This document shows, one piece after another, positions 16,821-26,354 of a stretch of 64,000 nt of DNA. Source of the DNA: Pseudomonas fluorescens. GTDB lineage: Bacteria > Pseudomonadota > Gammaproteobacteria > Pseudomonadales > Pseudomonadaceae. A program made the translations under genes and the position numbers. The notes below the pieces were generated by a model. It was not told the DNA's origin and did not search any database. It saw only the letters and a list, made by a program, of their open reading frames with translations. The stretch is from the NCBI RefSeq assembly GCF_902497625.1, contig NZ_CABVGX010000005.1, positions 102,779 to 166,778 of the forward strand. Direction: 5' to 3'. The first letter of the stretch is position 1, and each line of letters opens with the position of its first letter.

Positions 16821-18932
16821 ATGCAGTTTCTATCCAACAACCACGGGTGTGCGGGCTGGAATGGTGAAATGGCCGAACGCATCTGCGCGTTCGACTGGAG
16901 CCTGACCGAGCTTGGCGATATCAATCTCTGGCCGAAAAGTCTTTGCTGCGCAGTGCAAATGTTGCTCGCTTCGCCTTTGCCCATGGTGATGCTCTGGGGG
17001 CGTGCCGGTTACATGATCTACAACGACGCCTACTCGGAGTTTGCCGGAGGCCGTCATCCGTATCTACTCGGTTCTCCGGTAGAACTGGGCTGGCCGGAAG
17101 TCGCCGAATTCAATCGCCATGTCGTTGATACCTGTCTGGCAGGCGGAACGCTGTCTTTTCGCAACAAAGAGCTGGTGTTGCTGCGCGACGGCATTCCCGA
17201 AGACGTCTGGATGGATCTCTATTACAGCCCTGTTGCCGATGACGAAGGGATTCCTGCGGGAGTTCTGGCGATGGTGGTCGAGACTACCGAGTATGTGATC
17301 TCCGAAAAGCGCCGGCGCGAAGCTGAAGATGCTTATCGGGCAGATAATGAACGGGTGCGGCTGGCACTTAATGCCGGTGCATTGCTGGGATCGTTTGTCT
17401 GGGACATCCAGGGCAATACCCTTTCCGGCGACGAACGTTTTGCCCGGACCTTTTCATTCCCTGCCACCGGCAACCTGGCTGATCTGTCCCCCGAGATCGC
17501 ACAGGCGCAAATCCATCCGGATGACCGTCGCTGGGTCCAGGAACATGTCGATCAATCCATCGCCAGTGGCGCGCCTTTCAACGCCGAATACCGTGTGCTG
17601 CGACCGGATGGCACCTACCTGTGGGTTCTGGCCAGCGGCTGCTGCGAGTTCAATGAGCAGGGCATACCATTCCGCTTTCCTGGTGTGTTGATCGATATTC
17701 ATGAGCGTAAAACTGCCGAAGAGTCGTTGCTGCGGTTCACGCGTAACCTGGAGCAGCGGGTTGCCGACGAAGTGAAAGCGCGACTGGACGCGGAGGAACA
17801 ACTGCGTCAGTCGCAAAAGCTTGAAGCCATCGGCGGACTCACCGGCGGAGTGGCTCACGATTTCAATAATCTGCTGCAAGTCATTGCCGGTAATCTGCAT
17901 CTGCTCGCGCGGCATGAGCCGGACAACGCCAATGTGCAGCGTCGGGTCAGTGCATCGATTGCAGCGGTCGAGCGCGGCGCGAAACTGTCCTCTCAACTGC
18001 TTGCCTTTGCCCGTCGGCAGCCGCTGACGCCGGCGGTGTGCAATCCCCGGCAAATCTTCGATGACCTCGGCGAACTGCTGCAGCGCGCGCTGGGCGAAAC
18101 GATCCTGATCAACATGAATGTACCCGAACATCCGTGGCGAATTTTCGTTGATCGCAATCAACTGGAAAATGCCATTCTCAACCTGGCGATCAACGCCCGG
18201 GACGCAATGAAAGGTGAGGGGGTGATTACCCTCGGTGCGGAGAATATCTGCCTCGATCACGAATTTTGCGCAGGCAAAGGCATTCTGGCCGGTGATTACG
18301 TGCGTGTAGAGGTGAAAGATTCGGGTGTTGGCATGTCGCCTCAAGTGCTCGCCCAGGCGTTCGAACCGTTTTTTACCACCAAGGCTGATGGTCAAGGCAC
18401 GGGGCTGGGGTTGAGTATGGTGTTTGGTTTCGTCAAGCAAAGCGGTGGCCACATCGAAATGTCCAGCGAGGTGGGGCTGGGCACTCAGGTGCAGTTGTAT
18501 TTTCCGCGAAGCCTGCGCCCGGTTCCCGACCCGACACAGCTCGAGGATTCACCGCGATGCGGTGGGCACGAGACCATTCTGGTAGTCGAAGACAACGAGG
18601 CGGTGCGCACCTCGGCGGTAGAACTGCTACTGGAGGAGGGCTATCAGATCCTGACCGCTGTGAATGGTGATGCTGCGATGCAACTGCTGCTGGAAGGCGT
18701 GTCGGTGGATTTGATTTTTACCGATGTGGTCATGCCGGGCCTGATCAAATGTTCTGAACTGGCCGCGTGGGCCAAGGTGCAAACACCGCCCGTTGCGGTA
18801 CTGTTCACCTCGGGCCACACCCGCGACATTATCTCGCGCGATCATCAGCTCAGCCCCGACACCTGGCTGCTGAGCAAACCGTATGGCCCCGAGGCACTGC
18901 TGAGCATGATCCGCGATGTGCTGGGCGGCTGA
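16821..18932 (+). CDS. Hybrid histidine kinase with PAS domains and C-terminal receiver
   Basis: The 703-residue cytoplasmic protein has an N-terminal PAS/GAF-like region (~20-160), a PAS-PAC domain (~175-295, ending in GVLIDIHERKTAEE), a coiled-coil linker, a HisKA domain with His346 (GGVAHDFNNLL), a HATPase domain (GTGLGLSMVFGFVKQSGG) and a receiver domain with phospho-acceptor Asp635 (FTDVVMPG). No membrane segments are seen. It is a stand-alone plus-strand gene between dnaE2 and uvrA2 with no adjacent response regulator. The ribosome site before ATG 16821 is weak; an internal ATG at 16869 preceded by GGAATGG is a possible alternative start. Confidence 0.85.
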   Translation: MQFLSNNHGCAGWNGEMAERICAFDWSLTELGDINLWPKSLCCAVQMLLASPLPMVMLWGRAGYMIYNDAYSEFAGGRHPYLLGSPVELGWPEVAEFNRHVVDTCLAGGTLSFRNKELVLLRDGIPEDVWMDLYYSPVADDEGIPAGVLAMVVETTEYVISEKRRREAEDAYRADNERVRLALNAGALLGSFVWDIQGNTLSGDERFARTFSFPATGNLADLSPEIAQAQIHPDDRRWVQEHVDQSIASGAPFNAEYRVLRPDGTYLWVLASGCCEFNEQGIPFRFPGVLIDIHERKTAEESLLRFTRNLEQRVADEVKARLDAEEQLRQSQKLEAIGGLTGGVAHDFNNLLQVIAGNLHLLARHEPDNANVQRRVSASIAAVERGAKLSSQLLAFARRQPLTPAVCNPRQIFDDLGELLQRALGETILINMNVPEHPWRIFVDRNQLENAILNLAINARDAMKGEGVITLGAENICLDHEFCAGKGILAGDYVRVEVKDSGVGMSPQVLAQAFEPFFTTKADGQGTGLGLSMVFGFVKQSGGHIEMSSEVGLGTQVQLYFPRSLRPVPDPTQLEDSPRCGGHETILVVEDNEAVRTSAVELLLEEGYQILTAVNGDAAMQLLLEGVSVDLIFTDVVMPGLIKCSELAAWAKVQTPPVAVLFTSGHTRDIISRDHQLSPDTWLLSKPYGPEALLSMIRDVLGG

Positions 18933-19013
18933 GTTTTCACCGGCTGCCCTACAGGTAGGCTCCTGCAAGCAAAGTCCCGGGTAATTCATGAACCTTTTAC
19001 TCAAGGCCCACCC

Positions 19014-21647
19014 ATGACTTCCAAACGCACCTCGAATCCTCCATCCGGCATGGTCAGAGTGCGTGGCGCTCGGGAACACAACCTCAAGAACGTCGATGTC
19101 GACATTCCCCGCGATGCCCTGGTGGTGTTCACCGGTGTCTCCGGTTCGGGTAAGTCTTCACTGGCTTTCTCTACCCTCTATGCCGAAGCGCAGCGGCGTT
19201 ATTTCGAGTCCGTCGCGCCATATGCGCGCCGCCTGATCGATCAGGTCGGCGTGCCCGACGTTGATTCCATTGAAGGTTTGCCGCCTGCCGTTGCATTGCA
19301 GCAGCAGCGAGGTACTCCCAGCACGCGGTCTTCGGTGGGCAGCGTGACCACCTTGTCCAGCCTGATTCGCATGCTGTATTCGCGCGCTGGCAGTTACCCG
19401 CCGGGCCAGCCGATGCTATACGCCGAGGATTTTTCCCCGAATACGCCGCAAGGTGCCTGCCCGCAATGTCACGGTCTGGGCCGGGTTTATGAAGTCACCG
19501 AAGCGTTGATGGTCCCCGACCCAGGCCTGACCATTCGCCAGCGCGCCGTCGCTTCGTGGCCTACGGCGTGGCAAGGGCAGAACCTGCGCGACATCCTTGT
19601 GACCCTGGGTTACGACGTCGATAAGCCCTGGCGCGAACTGCCGAAAAAACAGCGCGACTGGATTCTGTTCACTGAAGAAACTCCAACAGTGCCGGTGTAT
19701 GCCGGGCTCACGCCGGAAGAAACCAAAGTCGCCCTTAAACGCAAGATGGAGCCAAGTTACCAGGGCACGTTCACCGGAGCACGGCGTTACATATTGCACA
19801 CCTTCAGCCATTCTCAGAGTGCGCTGATGAAAAAGCGCGTTTCCCAGTTCATGCTCGGCAGCCCATGTCCGCTGTGCGATGGCAAACGGCTCAAGCGCGA
19901 AGCGCTGTCGGTGAAGTTCGCTGGCCTGGACATCGGTGAGTTGTCGCAGATGCCCTTGTTGCAAGTGGCCGAGGTACTCAGACCGGTCGCCGCAAAAAGT
20001 TATCTTGAGCAAGCTGAAGAGGCCGGCGAGGTATTGACCCATGATCAGACCCGCGAGGCGCGTGAGGAACGCGTGGCTCACGGCGCCAGTGCCCACGCCA
20101 ACGCCCCTGACGTGCGTCACACGCCCAATCTGTCGGTGGAAAAACGCTTGGCGGCGCAACGCATCGCTGAGGATTTGCTGGAGCGGGTCAGCACGCTGAC
20201 CGATCTGGGTCTTGGTTATCTTGCGCTGGAGCGCAGCACCCCGACCCTGTCTTCCGGCGAGTTGCAGCGGTTGCGCCTGGCAACCCAATTGGGTTCGCAG
20301 TTGTTCGGAGTGATTTATGTACTGGATGAACCGTCGGCCGGTCTGCATCCGGCGGACGGTGAGGCGCTGTTCGAAGCGCTGCTACGCTTGAAGGCTGCGG
20401 GCAATACCTTGTTTGTCGTCGAACATGACGTGGAAACCATGCGCCGCGCCGATTGGCTGATCGACGTCGGGCCAGCGGCCGGTGAGCACGGTGGGCGTAT
20501 TCTGTATAGCGGGCCGCCGGCAGGATTGGCGCAGGTGGCAGACTCACAGACCCGTGCTTACCTGTTCGCCGATCAAGTCACGTCCCCGCGCGCAGCCCGC
20601 AAGCCCACCGGTTGGCTGCGACTGGAGGGCATCAGCCGCAATAATCTGAATAATCTCAGTGCCGAGTTTCCTTTGGGCTGTTTCACTTCGGTGACGGGTG
20701 TGTCGGGTTCCGGCAAGTCGAGTCTGGTCAGCCAGGCATTACTGGAGCTTGTCGGGGCGCACCTCGGACGTGCCAGCCGCGACAGCGAGACGGAGGAACC
20801 GAGCCTTGAAGACGAGGCACCGCAAGTCAGCGCAGGTCAGGTGACGGCCGGGCTGGAGTCGATCACGCGCCTGGTTCAGGTGGACCAGAAACCCATCGGT
20901 CGCACGCCGCGCTCGAATCTGGCGACCTACACCGGCCTGTTCGACAGCGTGCGCAAGTTGTACGCCGCCACGCCTGAGGCCCACGCCGAAGGGTACGACG
21001 CGGGGCAATTTTCGTTTAACGTTGCCAAGGGGCGCTGCCCGACCTGCGAAGGCGAGGGCTTTGTCAGCGTCGAATTGCTGTTCATGCCCAGCGTCTATGC
21101 ACCGTGCCCGACGTGTCACGGTGCGCGCTACAACCCGCAAACCCTGGCGATCAGCTGGCAAGGATTGAATATCGCCCAGGTCTTGCAACTCACTGTAGAT
21201 GAAGCCGTAGAGGTGTTCGCCGGGCAAGCGGGCATTCGCCGGTCTCTGGAAGTGCTGCGTGACATCGGCCTGGGCTATTTGCGTCTGGGCCAGCCGGCGA
21301 CCGAGTTGTCCGGCGGCGAAGCCCAGCGCATCAAACTGGCGACCGAGCTGCAACGCAGTCAACGTGGAGCAACCCTGTATGTGCTGGATGAACCGACCAC
21401 CGGATTGCACCCGCGTGATGTCGATCGCCTGCTCGAACAGTTGAATACGCTGGTGACGGCAGGGCATACGGTGATCGTCGTTGAACACGAAATGCGCGTG
21501 GTGGCGCAAAGTGATTGGGTGATCGATATCGGACCTGGGGCGGGAGATCAAGGTGGCCGGATTGTCGTTGCAGGTACACCGCAGAAAGTCGCCAAAACCA
21601 GAAAAAGCCGCACCGCCCCGTTTCTGGCAAGGACATTGGGACAGTAA
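19014..21647 (+). CDS. uvrA2: UvrA2, excinuclease subunit A paralogue
   Basis: The 877-residue ABC-type ATPase has two nucleotide-binding halves. Walker A motifs are GVSGSGKSS (first half) and GVSGSGKSS (second half), with signatures [11 protein letters not shown] and [11 protein letters not shown]. Zinc-finger cysteines occur in [24 protein letters not shown] and CPTCHGAR. It is shorter than housekeeping UvrA (about 940 residues) because the UvrB-binding region is missing, which is the hallmark of class II UvrA proteins linked to DNA-damage or drug tolerance. It stands alone. AAGG lies seven bases before the ATG. Confidence 0.93.
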   Translation: MTSKRTSNPPSGMVRVRGAREHNLKNVDVDIPRDALVVFTGVSGSGKSSLAFSTLYAEAQRRYFESVAPYARRLIDQVGVPDVDSIEGLPPAVALQQQRGTPSTRSSVGSVTTLSSLIRMLYSRAGSYPPGQPMLYAEDFSPNTPQGACPQCHGLGRVYEVTEALMVPDPGLTIRQRAVASWPTAWQGQNLRDILVTLGYDVDKPWRELPKKQRDWILFTEETPTVPVYAGLTPEETKVALKRKMEPSYQGTFTGARRYILHTFSHSQSALMKKRVSQFMLGSPCPLCDGKRLKREALSVKFAGLDIGELSQMPLLQVAEVLRPVAAKSYLEQAEEAGEVLTHDQTREAREERVAHGASAHANAPDVRHTPNLSVEKRLAAQRIAEDLLERVSTLTDLGLGYLALERSTPTLSSGELQRLRLATQLGSQLFGVIYVLDEPSAGLHPADGEALFEALLRLKAAGNTLFVVEHDVETMRRADWLIDVGPAAGEHGGRILYSGPPAGLAQVADSQTRAYLFADQVTSPRAARKPTGWLRLEGISRNNLNNLSAEFPLGCFTSVTGVSGSGKSSLVSQALLELVGAHLGRASRDSETEEPSLEDEAPQVSAGQVTAGLESITRLVQVDQKPIGRTPRSNLATYTGLFDSVRKLYAATPEAHAEGYDAGQFSFNVAKGRCPTCEGEGFVSVELLFMPSVYAPCPTCHGARYNPQTLAISWQGLNIAQVLQLTVDEAVEVFAGQAGIRRSLEVLRDIGLGYLRLGQPATELSGGEAQRIKLATELQRSQRGATLYVLDEPTTGLHPRDVDRLLEQLNTLVTAGHTVIVVEHEMRVVAQSDWVIDIGPGAGDQGGRIVVAGTPQKVAKTRKSRTAPFLARTLGQ

Positions 21648-21775
21648 TTGCTCACACAATAACTGGACTGACATAGCTCCCCTAGGACCAAAGCGTGCTC
21701 TTAGGGGATTTGTGTGACCACACGAATACCGACCAACACACAACCTTGCAGAAGCCAGCCTCCTGGCGGTTCGGG

Positions 21776-23722
21776 CTATGCAGCGCCGTCGAGGGAGCGG
21801 CGGACTTTGTCCAGCAATTCGCTGATCTGAAAAGGCTTGATCAGCATGTCCATGCCGTCGCCCAGGAACACCTGGCGATTGACGGCGTTTTCCGCATAAC
21901 CTGTCATGAACAGAATGGGCAGGCTCTCACGCCAGCCGCGAGCGATATCCGCCAGTTCACGTCCATTCATGCGAGGCAGGCCGACGTCGGTCAGCATCAG
22001 ATCGATACTGGCGTCATTTTGCAGACGGTCGAGCGCGCTATCGATATCGCCAACCTGCGTACAACGGTAACCGGCATCCAGCAACACTTCTGTGACGAAC
22101 ATGCGCACCGACGCCATGTCTTCGACGATTAGCACATGCTCGCCCGAGCCCTGTGGATCGACCACCCCAGGCGTTTCCTCAACCGGGGTCGGATCGCCAG
22201 TGGCCGGGAGCATGATGGTCACTTCCGTACCCCGTCGGGCAACGCTGCGAATGTTTGCATCACCACCGGACTGTCGGGCGAACCCGTAAATGCTCGACAG
22301 CCCCAACCCGGTGCCCTGGCCCAGCGGCTTGGTGGTGAAGAACGGATCGAACACTTTATCGATAACGCTGTGTTCGATACCCGTGCCGTCATCGCGGACC
22401 GACAAGGCAACATAGGCGCCGTCCGCCAGCTTGAGGTCGCCGTGGGAGTACGCGGCATAGGTGGTGACCCAGATATTGCCGCCTTGCGGCAGCGCATCGC
22501 GGGCGTTGATTACAAGGTTAAGCACTGCACTTTCGAGCTGGATCGGATCGACCAGCGCGATGGCTGCCTTGGACGTCAATTCGAGCTTGAGCGCGATGTG
22601 TTCGCCAATTGTGCGTACCAGCAACTCTTCCAGCGAGCGAATGTGCTCGTTGATATCCACCGGGCGCGTATTGAGCGGTTGCTGGCGGGCGAATGCCAGC
22701 AGACGATGGGTTAGCGATGCAGCGCTCATGGCGGAATTCAGCGCCGCATCCGCGTAAAACTGAACTTTGTCAGTGCGCGAGTCGGCAATACGTTTCTGGA
22801 TCAATTCCAGACTGGTGATAATGCCGGTCAACAGATTATTGAAATCGTGAGCGATGCCGCCGGTCAATTTGCCCAGCGCGTCCATTTTCTGCACTTGCAG
22901 CAATTGCGCTTCGGTGCGGACCCGCTCGGCGATCTCATGTTCAAGTTGCGACGTCGCATCATCTAGCCGGGCCAGGTGCGTGCGCTCACGGCGACGATGC
23001 TCGGTGACATCTTCGACAAATACCAGACTCAACTCAGGCGTGTGGTAGGGCGAGATCTGCCATTCGGTTTCGCGCAGTTCGCCGTCCACGTGCATGTTCA
23101 GCGTGCCTTTCCAGCGCTCGCCGGCCGTCAAGCGCAGACGCAGCTCATCGAGGATCGCGTCCTGTTGTTCGGCAAAACATTCGCGCAAGACCTGCGGGTC
23201 ACGGTTGTCGTGAATGAGCTGAGCAAACGCATGGTTGCATTCGTGCACCTTGAAGTGGGCGTCGAGCACGGCAATAGGCGCCGACACGTTGACAAATATC
23301 TCGCGAAACCGCGCCTCACTTTCGCGCAATGCGTTTTCCGTATCGCGAACCCGCAGCAGCGTGCGTAAGGTCGCGAGCAGCACGTCCGGGTCGACGGGAT
23401 GAATCAGGTAAGCGTCGGCCCCGGCGTTCAGGCCGGTGATGATGTCGCCGGTCTGGATAGATGCGGCCGACACATGAATGACCGGGAGCAGAGCGGTGGC
23501 CGTCTCCGAGCGCAGTTTGCGCACAATGTCGAAGCCGCTCATGTCCGGCAGATTGACATCGAGGATCAATGCGTCGAGCGCTTCGCTGTCGATCAGCGCG
23601 AGGCCTTCGCCACCGGTGCCGGCTTCCAGAACCGTGTAATCGTGGCGCTCCAGACGTCGGCGCAGCGCATAACGCGTGGCGACGTTGTCATCGACGATCA
23701 ACAGGCGGATATCACGTTTCAT
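21776..23722 (-). CDS. Hybrid histidine kinase REC-PAS-HisKA-HATPase-REC, last gene of the stressosome operon
   Basis: The 648-residue protein begins with a receiver domain (phospho-acceptor Asp55 in LILDVNLPD), followed by a PAS domain (~135-240), a coiled coil, HisKA with His292 (GGIAHDFNNLL), HATPase (GTGLGLSSIYGFARQSGG) and a second receiver (MLTDVGLPRMNG, with the conserved Lys in LIKPF). In the first receiver the conserved Lys position reads LIHPVD, so it is His108. The gene starts 11 bases inside the upstream kinase gene and is therefore co-translated with it. It probably integrates signals from the upstream stressosome and kinase; no downstream DNA-binding regulator is adjacent. Confidence 0.88.
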   Translation of the reverse strand: MKRDIRLLIVDDNVATRYALRRRLERHDYTVLEAGTGGEGLALIDSEALDALILDVNLPDMSGFDIVRKLRSETATALLPVIHVSAASIQTGDIITGLNAGADAYLIHPVDPDVLLATLRTLLRVRDTENALRESEARFREIFVNVSAPIAVLDAHFKVHECNHAFAQLIHDNRDPQVLRECFAEQQDAILDELRLRLTAGERWKGTLNMHVDGELRETEWQISPYHTPELSLVFVEDVTEHRRRERTHLARLDDATSQLEHEIAERVRTEAQLLQVQKMDALGKLTGGIAHDFNNLLTGIITSLELIQKRIADSRTDKVQFYADAALNSAMSAASLTHRLLAFARQQPLNTRPVDINEHIRSLEELLVRTIGEHIALKLELTSKAAIALVDPIQLESAVLNLVINARDALPQGGNIWVTTYAAYSHGDLKLADGAYVALSVRDDGTGIEHSVIDKVFDPFFTTKPLGQGTGLGLSSIYGFARQSGGDANIRSVARRGTEVTIMLPATGDPTPVEETPGVVDPQGSGEHVLIVEDMASVRMFVTEVLLDAGYRCTQVGDIDSALDRLQNDASIDLMLTDVGLPRMNGRELADIARGWRESLPILFMTGYAENAVNRQVFLGDGMDMLIKPFQISELLDKVRRSLDGAA

Positions 23723-24587
23723 CGGCGGATTCCGTTGCGATGGCCAGCGGGATGATCACAAAGAAGGTCGAGCCAACCCCCGGAGTGCTCTCGACCCCGA
23801 CTTCGCCTCCGAGCAGCGCGGCAAAACGTTTGCACAAGGACAAGCCTAGCCCCGTACCGCGAAGACGCTTCTGCAAAGGCGAGTCGACCTGCGAAAAGTC
23901 CTCGAACAATGCACCATGCAGCTCGGGAGCGATACCAATTCCGGTATCGCTGACCGCAAAACGTACATGGCGCTCGCCTTCAAGCCGCGTGCTGACCCGT
24001 ACTTCACCGCGCGTGGTGAACTTCAACGAGTTGGAAATGAAATTGCGCAAGATCTGTCCCAGCTTCTTGTCGTCGGTATAGAGACGCGGCAAGCCGATCG
24101 GCTCTTCGAAGATAAGGTCTACAGCGCTCGCATCGACGATTGGCCGGAACATGCCGCGCAGCGCGGCGAACAGATCGAACATGTCGAACCACGCCGGTGA
24201 AATACTGATGCGACCGGCTTCGATCTTCGCCAGGTCCAGCAGGTCGTCGACCATATCGCTGAGCTCGCGTGCGGCGGTACTGACGAAGGCGACCTGCTTG
24301 TGCTGCTCGACGCTCAAGGGACCGTCCAGCTCGTCGGTCAGCAGACTGGCGATGCTCAGAATCGACCCCAGCGGCGTGCGAAATTCGTGGCTCATGTACG
24401 ACAGAAAGCGACTTTTCAGGTCCGAGGCCTGGCGCAACTCCTCGGCCTGATTGTCGAGTTCGGCATACAGGGCCAACACGCCCTGGTTGGTCTCATCGAG
24501 CTCTTCTCGCAGGGCCGTGGCCTCGCTCTGCAATCTGGCGATCAGCGCCGCCTGCTCGTCCGGCTGAGTCACAGGAACCTCAGGCAT
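23712..24587 (-). CDS. Cytoplasmic sensor histidine kinase of the stressosome operon
   Basis: The 291-residue protein has an N-terminal coiled coil (~10-60), a HisKA domain with His67 (SYMSHEFRTPLG), and a HATPase domain with N box (LRNFISNSLKFT), SDTGIGI and GTGLGLSLCKRF. It lacks a sensor or membrane domain, so its input must come from a partner, probably the upstream RsbT/phosphatase module. ATG 24587 has GGAGG six bases upstream and overlaps the end of the preceding gene by 8 bases (ATGCCTGA); it also overlaps the downstream hybrid kinase by 11 bases. Confidence 0.9.
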   Translation of the reverse strand: MPEVPVTQPDEQAALIARLQSEATALREELDETNQGVLALYAELDNQAEELRQASDLKSRFLSYMSHEFRTPLGSILSIASLLTDELDGPLSVEQHKQVAFVSTAARELSDMVDDLLDLAKIEAGRISISPAWFDMFDLFAALRGMFRPIVDASAVDLIFEEPIGLPRLYTDDKKLGQILRNFISNSLKFTTRGEVRVSTRLEGERHVRFAVSDTGIGIAPELHGALFEDFSQVDSPLQKRLRGTGLGLSLCKRFAALLGGEVGVESTPGVGSTFFVIIPLAIATESADET

Positions 24588-25590
24588 GACCGGCCTCCAG
24601 TGCAATGACGAGCACGGTGACGTCGTCCCGGCCGCGACAGAAGTCGCGATGCAGCAGTGTGGCGATTAGCGCGGGATGGCGGTGCACCAGGCCCGGATAG
24701 TCCTGCAGGTTCCAACGGGATTGAAGGCCGTCGCTGTACATGATCAATAGCTGTCCATTCACATTAGCGTAGTCAAAAGGTTGCGCTTTGCGGTACTGCC
24801 CGCCGACGATGCCTGGATGTGAGGCCATGCCGCGGGACTTGTCCGGGGCAATCAGACAAGCGCCAATGTTGCCGATGCCGACGAATCGCAACGCATCGTT
24901 GTCGCCATCGAATTGCGTGATGGCCAGTGCGCCACCACGGGTGCCAATCATGGCGTGATGGATGTCTTCAAGCAATAGCGTGGCCGACGTGAATGGCGCC
25001 AGGGCGAAAACTTCCTCGCCGGCACGGGCCGCACGTTCGGCCTCTTCGCCATGCCCCAGACCATCGATGACCAGCGCACTGATGCGCGCTCCATCGAAAG
25101 CCACGTGCCACACATCACCGCATGCAGGGTCGTCATGCAACGAATGCTGGCTCACTCCCATGCGTCGATCCGCAGTCTTGTCCTGCCGCGGATAGAACCG
25201 TGTCAGCAGTACAGTCCCGCGCGAATCGGCATAGACATCGAACACTTGCGCCTGCCGCGCCACGGCGCCAAGGCCAATGCCTTGGGTGCCACGGGTGGAG
25301 AATCCGTCGGTCAGGCACGCGTGCACATCAAAGCCTTTGCCGCGATCTACGGCGAGCATCTCAATGCCGTCGCCCGACGGCCGTGGCAGTACGCGCAAGT
25401 GCAATTCGCCACGCACGGCATGTTTGAGAATATTGCTCGCCAGCTCGGTGGCTACCAGGGCAACGCGCCCTGCGTCGATCGCATCGAAGCCGTGTTCTTC
25501 GGCGAGTTTTTGCGCGGTGCGTCGTGCGTGGCCGACCTGGCTGCTGTCCTCGATGGGCAACACCTGCGTCAGCGTACCGCCGATACTCAT
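24580..25590 (-). CDS. Fusion of RsbT/RsbW-like ATPase and SpoIIE/RsbX-like PP2C phosphatase
   Basis: The 336-residue protein has an N-terminal GHKL ATPase domain (~15-140; ELASNILKHA, DRGKGFD, GTQGIGLGAVARQA) and a C-terminal PP2C-like serine phosphatase domain (~150-335; LVIDGLGHGEEAERAA, MYSDGLQSRW, RDDVTVLVI). In stressosome modules RsbX removes phosphate from RsbS and RsbR, and this protein is placed where rsbX or rsbU would be. The ATG at 25590 overlaps the rsbT stop by ATGA; another ATG two codons upstream (25596) lacks a ribosome site. Annotated names vary (SpoIIE family protein or ATP-binding protein). Confidence 0.85.
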   Translation of the reverse strand: MSIGGTLTQVLPIEDSSQVGHARRTAQKLAEEHGFDAIDAGRVALVATELASNILKHAVRGELHLRVLPRPSGDGIEMLAVDRGKGFDVHACLTDGFSTRGTQGIGLGAVARQAQVFDVYADSRGTVLLTRFYPRQDKTADRRMGVSQHSLHDDPACGDVWHVAFDGARISALVIDGLGHGEEAERAARAGEEVFALAPFTSATLLLEDIHHAMIGTRGGALAITQFDGDNDALRFVGIGNIGACLIAPDKSRGMASHPGIVGGQYRKAQPFDYANVNGQLLIMYSDGLQSRWNLQDYPGLVHRHPALIATLLHRDFCRGRDDVTVLVIALEAGHA

Positions 25591-25991
25591 GTCCATCGGG
25601 TGATCGTTATGCGAGTGCCTTTGCCTGGTTCGGTTTCGAGTTCGAACTCTTCGACCAGCCGTCTGGCGCCCGTCAAGCCGAGGCCGAGACCGCCGCCGGA
25701 AGTCCAGCCGTCGGTCATCGCCAGTTTCAGATCCGGGATGCCGGGGCCTTCATCGCGAAAAACCATGCGCAAACCGGTGCGTCCGCCTTCCTCGAGAATC
25801 TGCCAGTCCATGTCGCCGCCACCGCCGTACACCATGGTGTTACGCGCCAGCTCGCTGACCGCTGTGACAAATTTGGTCAGGTCAATCAGGCGCATCCCGC
25901 ATTCCTGCGCGAGCTTGCGGGCCAGCTGACGAGCGATCACAACGTCCTGTTCAATACCGATGGGATGAGTGCCGTCGCTGCGCACGTTCAT
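25587..25991 (-). CDS. rsbT: RsbT-like serine/threonine kinase of the stressosome
   Basis: The 134-residue GHKL kinase has the N box ELARNTMVYGGGG, DEGPGIPD and the G box GGLGLGLTGARRL. RsbT phosphorylates RsbS and RsbR in the stressosome and, once released, activates a downstream partner. It starts in ATGA overlap with rsbS and ends in ATGA overlap with the phosphatase gene, the standard R-S-T order. Confidence 0.9.
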   Translation of the reverse strand: MNVRSDGTHPIGIEQDVVIARQLARKLAQECGMRLIDLTKFVTAVSELARNTMVYGGGGDMDWQILEEGGRTGLRMVFRDEGPGIPDLKLAMTDGWTSGGGLGLGLTGARRLVEEFELETEPGKGTRITITRWT

Positions 25992-26350
25992 AGGGCCTGC
26001 ACCCGGTCTTGCAGCAGTTTCATGCCGCGCTCGACATTCAATGCCGTGCTGACGCCCGGCAATGTCATGCCCAACTCGACCAGCGTAATGGCAACAGCGG
26101 GCTGCATTCCGACTAATACGGTTTCTGCGTCCATGATTTTCGACAGACCGGAAATAGTGCCGATCATGCGGCCGATGAAGGAGTCGACCATGTCCAGCGC
26201 GGAGATATCGATCAGCACGCCGCGAGCCGAGGTACGGCTGATACGTTCGGACAGGTCATCCTGCAACGTCAGGGCCAACTGGTCATGCATGTCGACCTGA
26301 ATGGTCACCAGCAGATAGTGACCCATCTGTAATATCGGAATTCGATCCAT
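25988..26350 (-). CDS. rsbS: RsbS-like STAS-domain scaffold protein
   Basis: The 120-residue single STAS domain protein has the segment LIDISALDMVDSFIGRMIG, in which Ser57 corresponds to the serine phosphorylated by RsbT in Bacillus subtilis RsbS. It forms the core of the stressosome with RsbR. It starts 4 bases after rsbR and overlaps rsbT by ATGA. Confidence 0.92.
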   Translation of the reverse strand: MDRIPILQMGHYLLVTIQVDMHDQLALTLQDDLSERISRTSARGVLIDISALDMVDSFIGRMIGTISGLSKIMDAETVLVGMQPAVAITLVELGMTLPGVSTALNVERGMKLLQDRVQAL

Positions 26351-26354
26351 CGAC

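Noticed and set aside
21678..21708. Hairpin TCCCCTA..TAGGGGA between uvrA2 and the hybrid kinase gene as a terminator
   Set aside because: The stem is only seven base pairs with a 17-base loop and no T-run; too weak to call, although its position between convergent genes is suitable.
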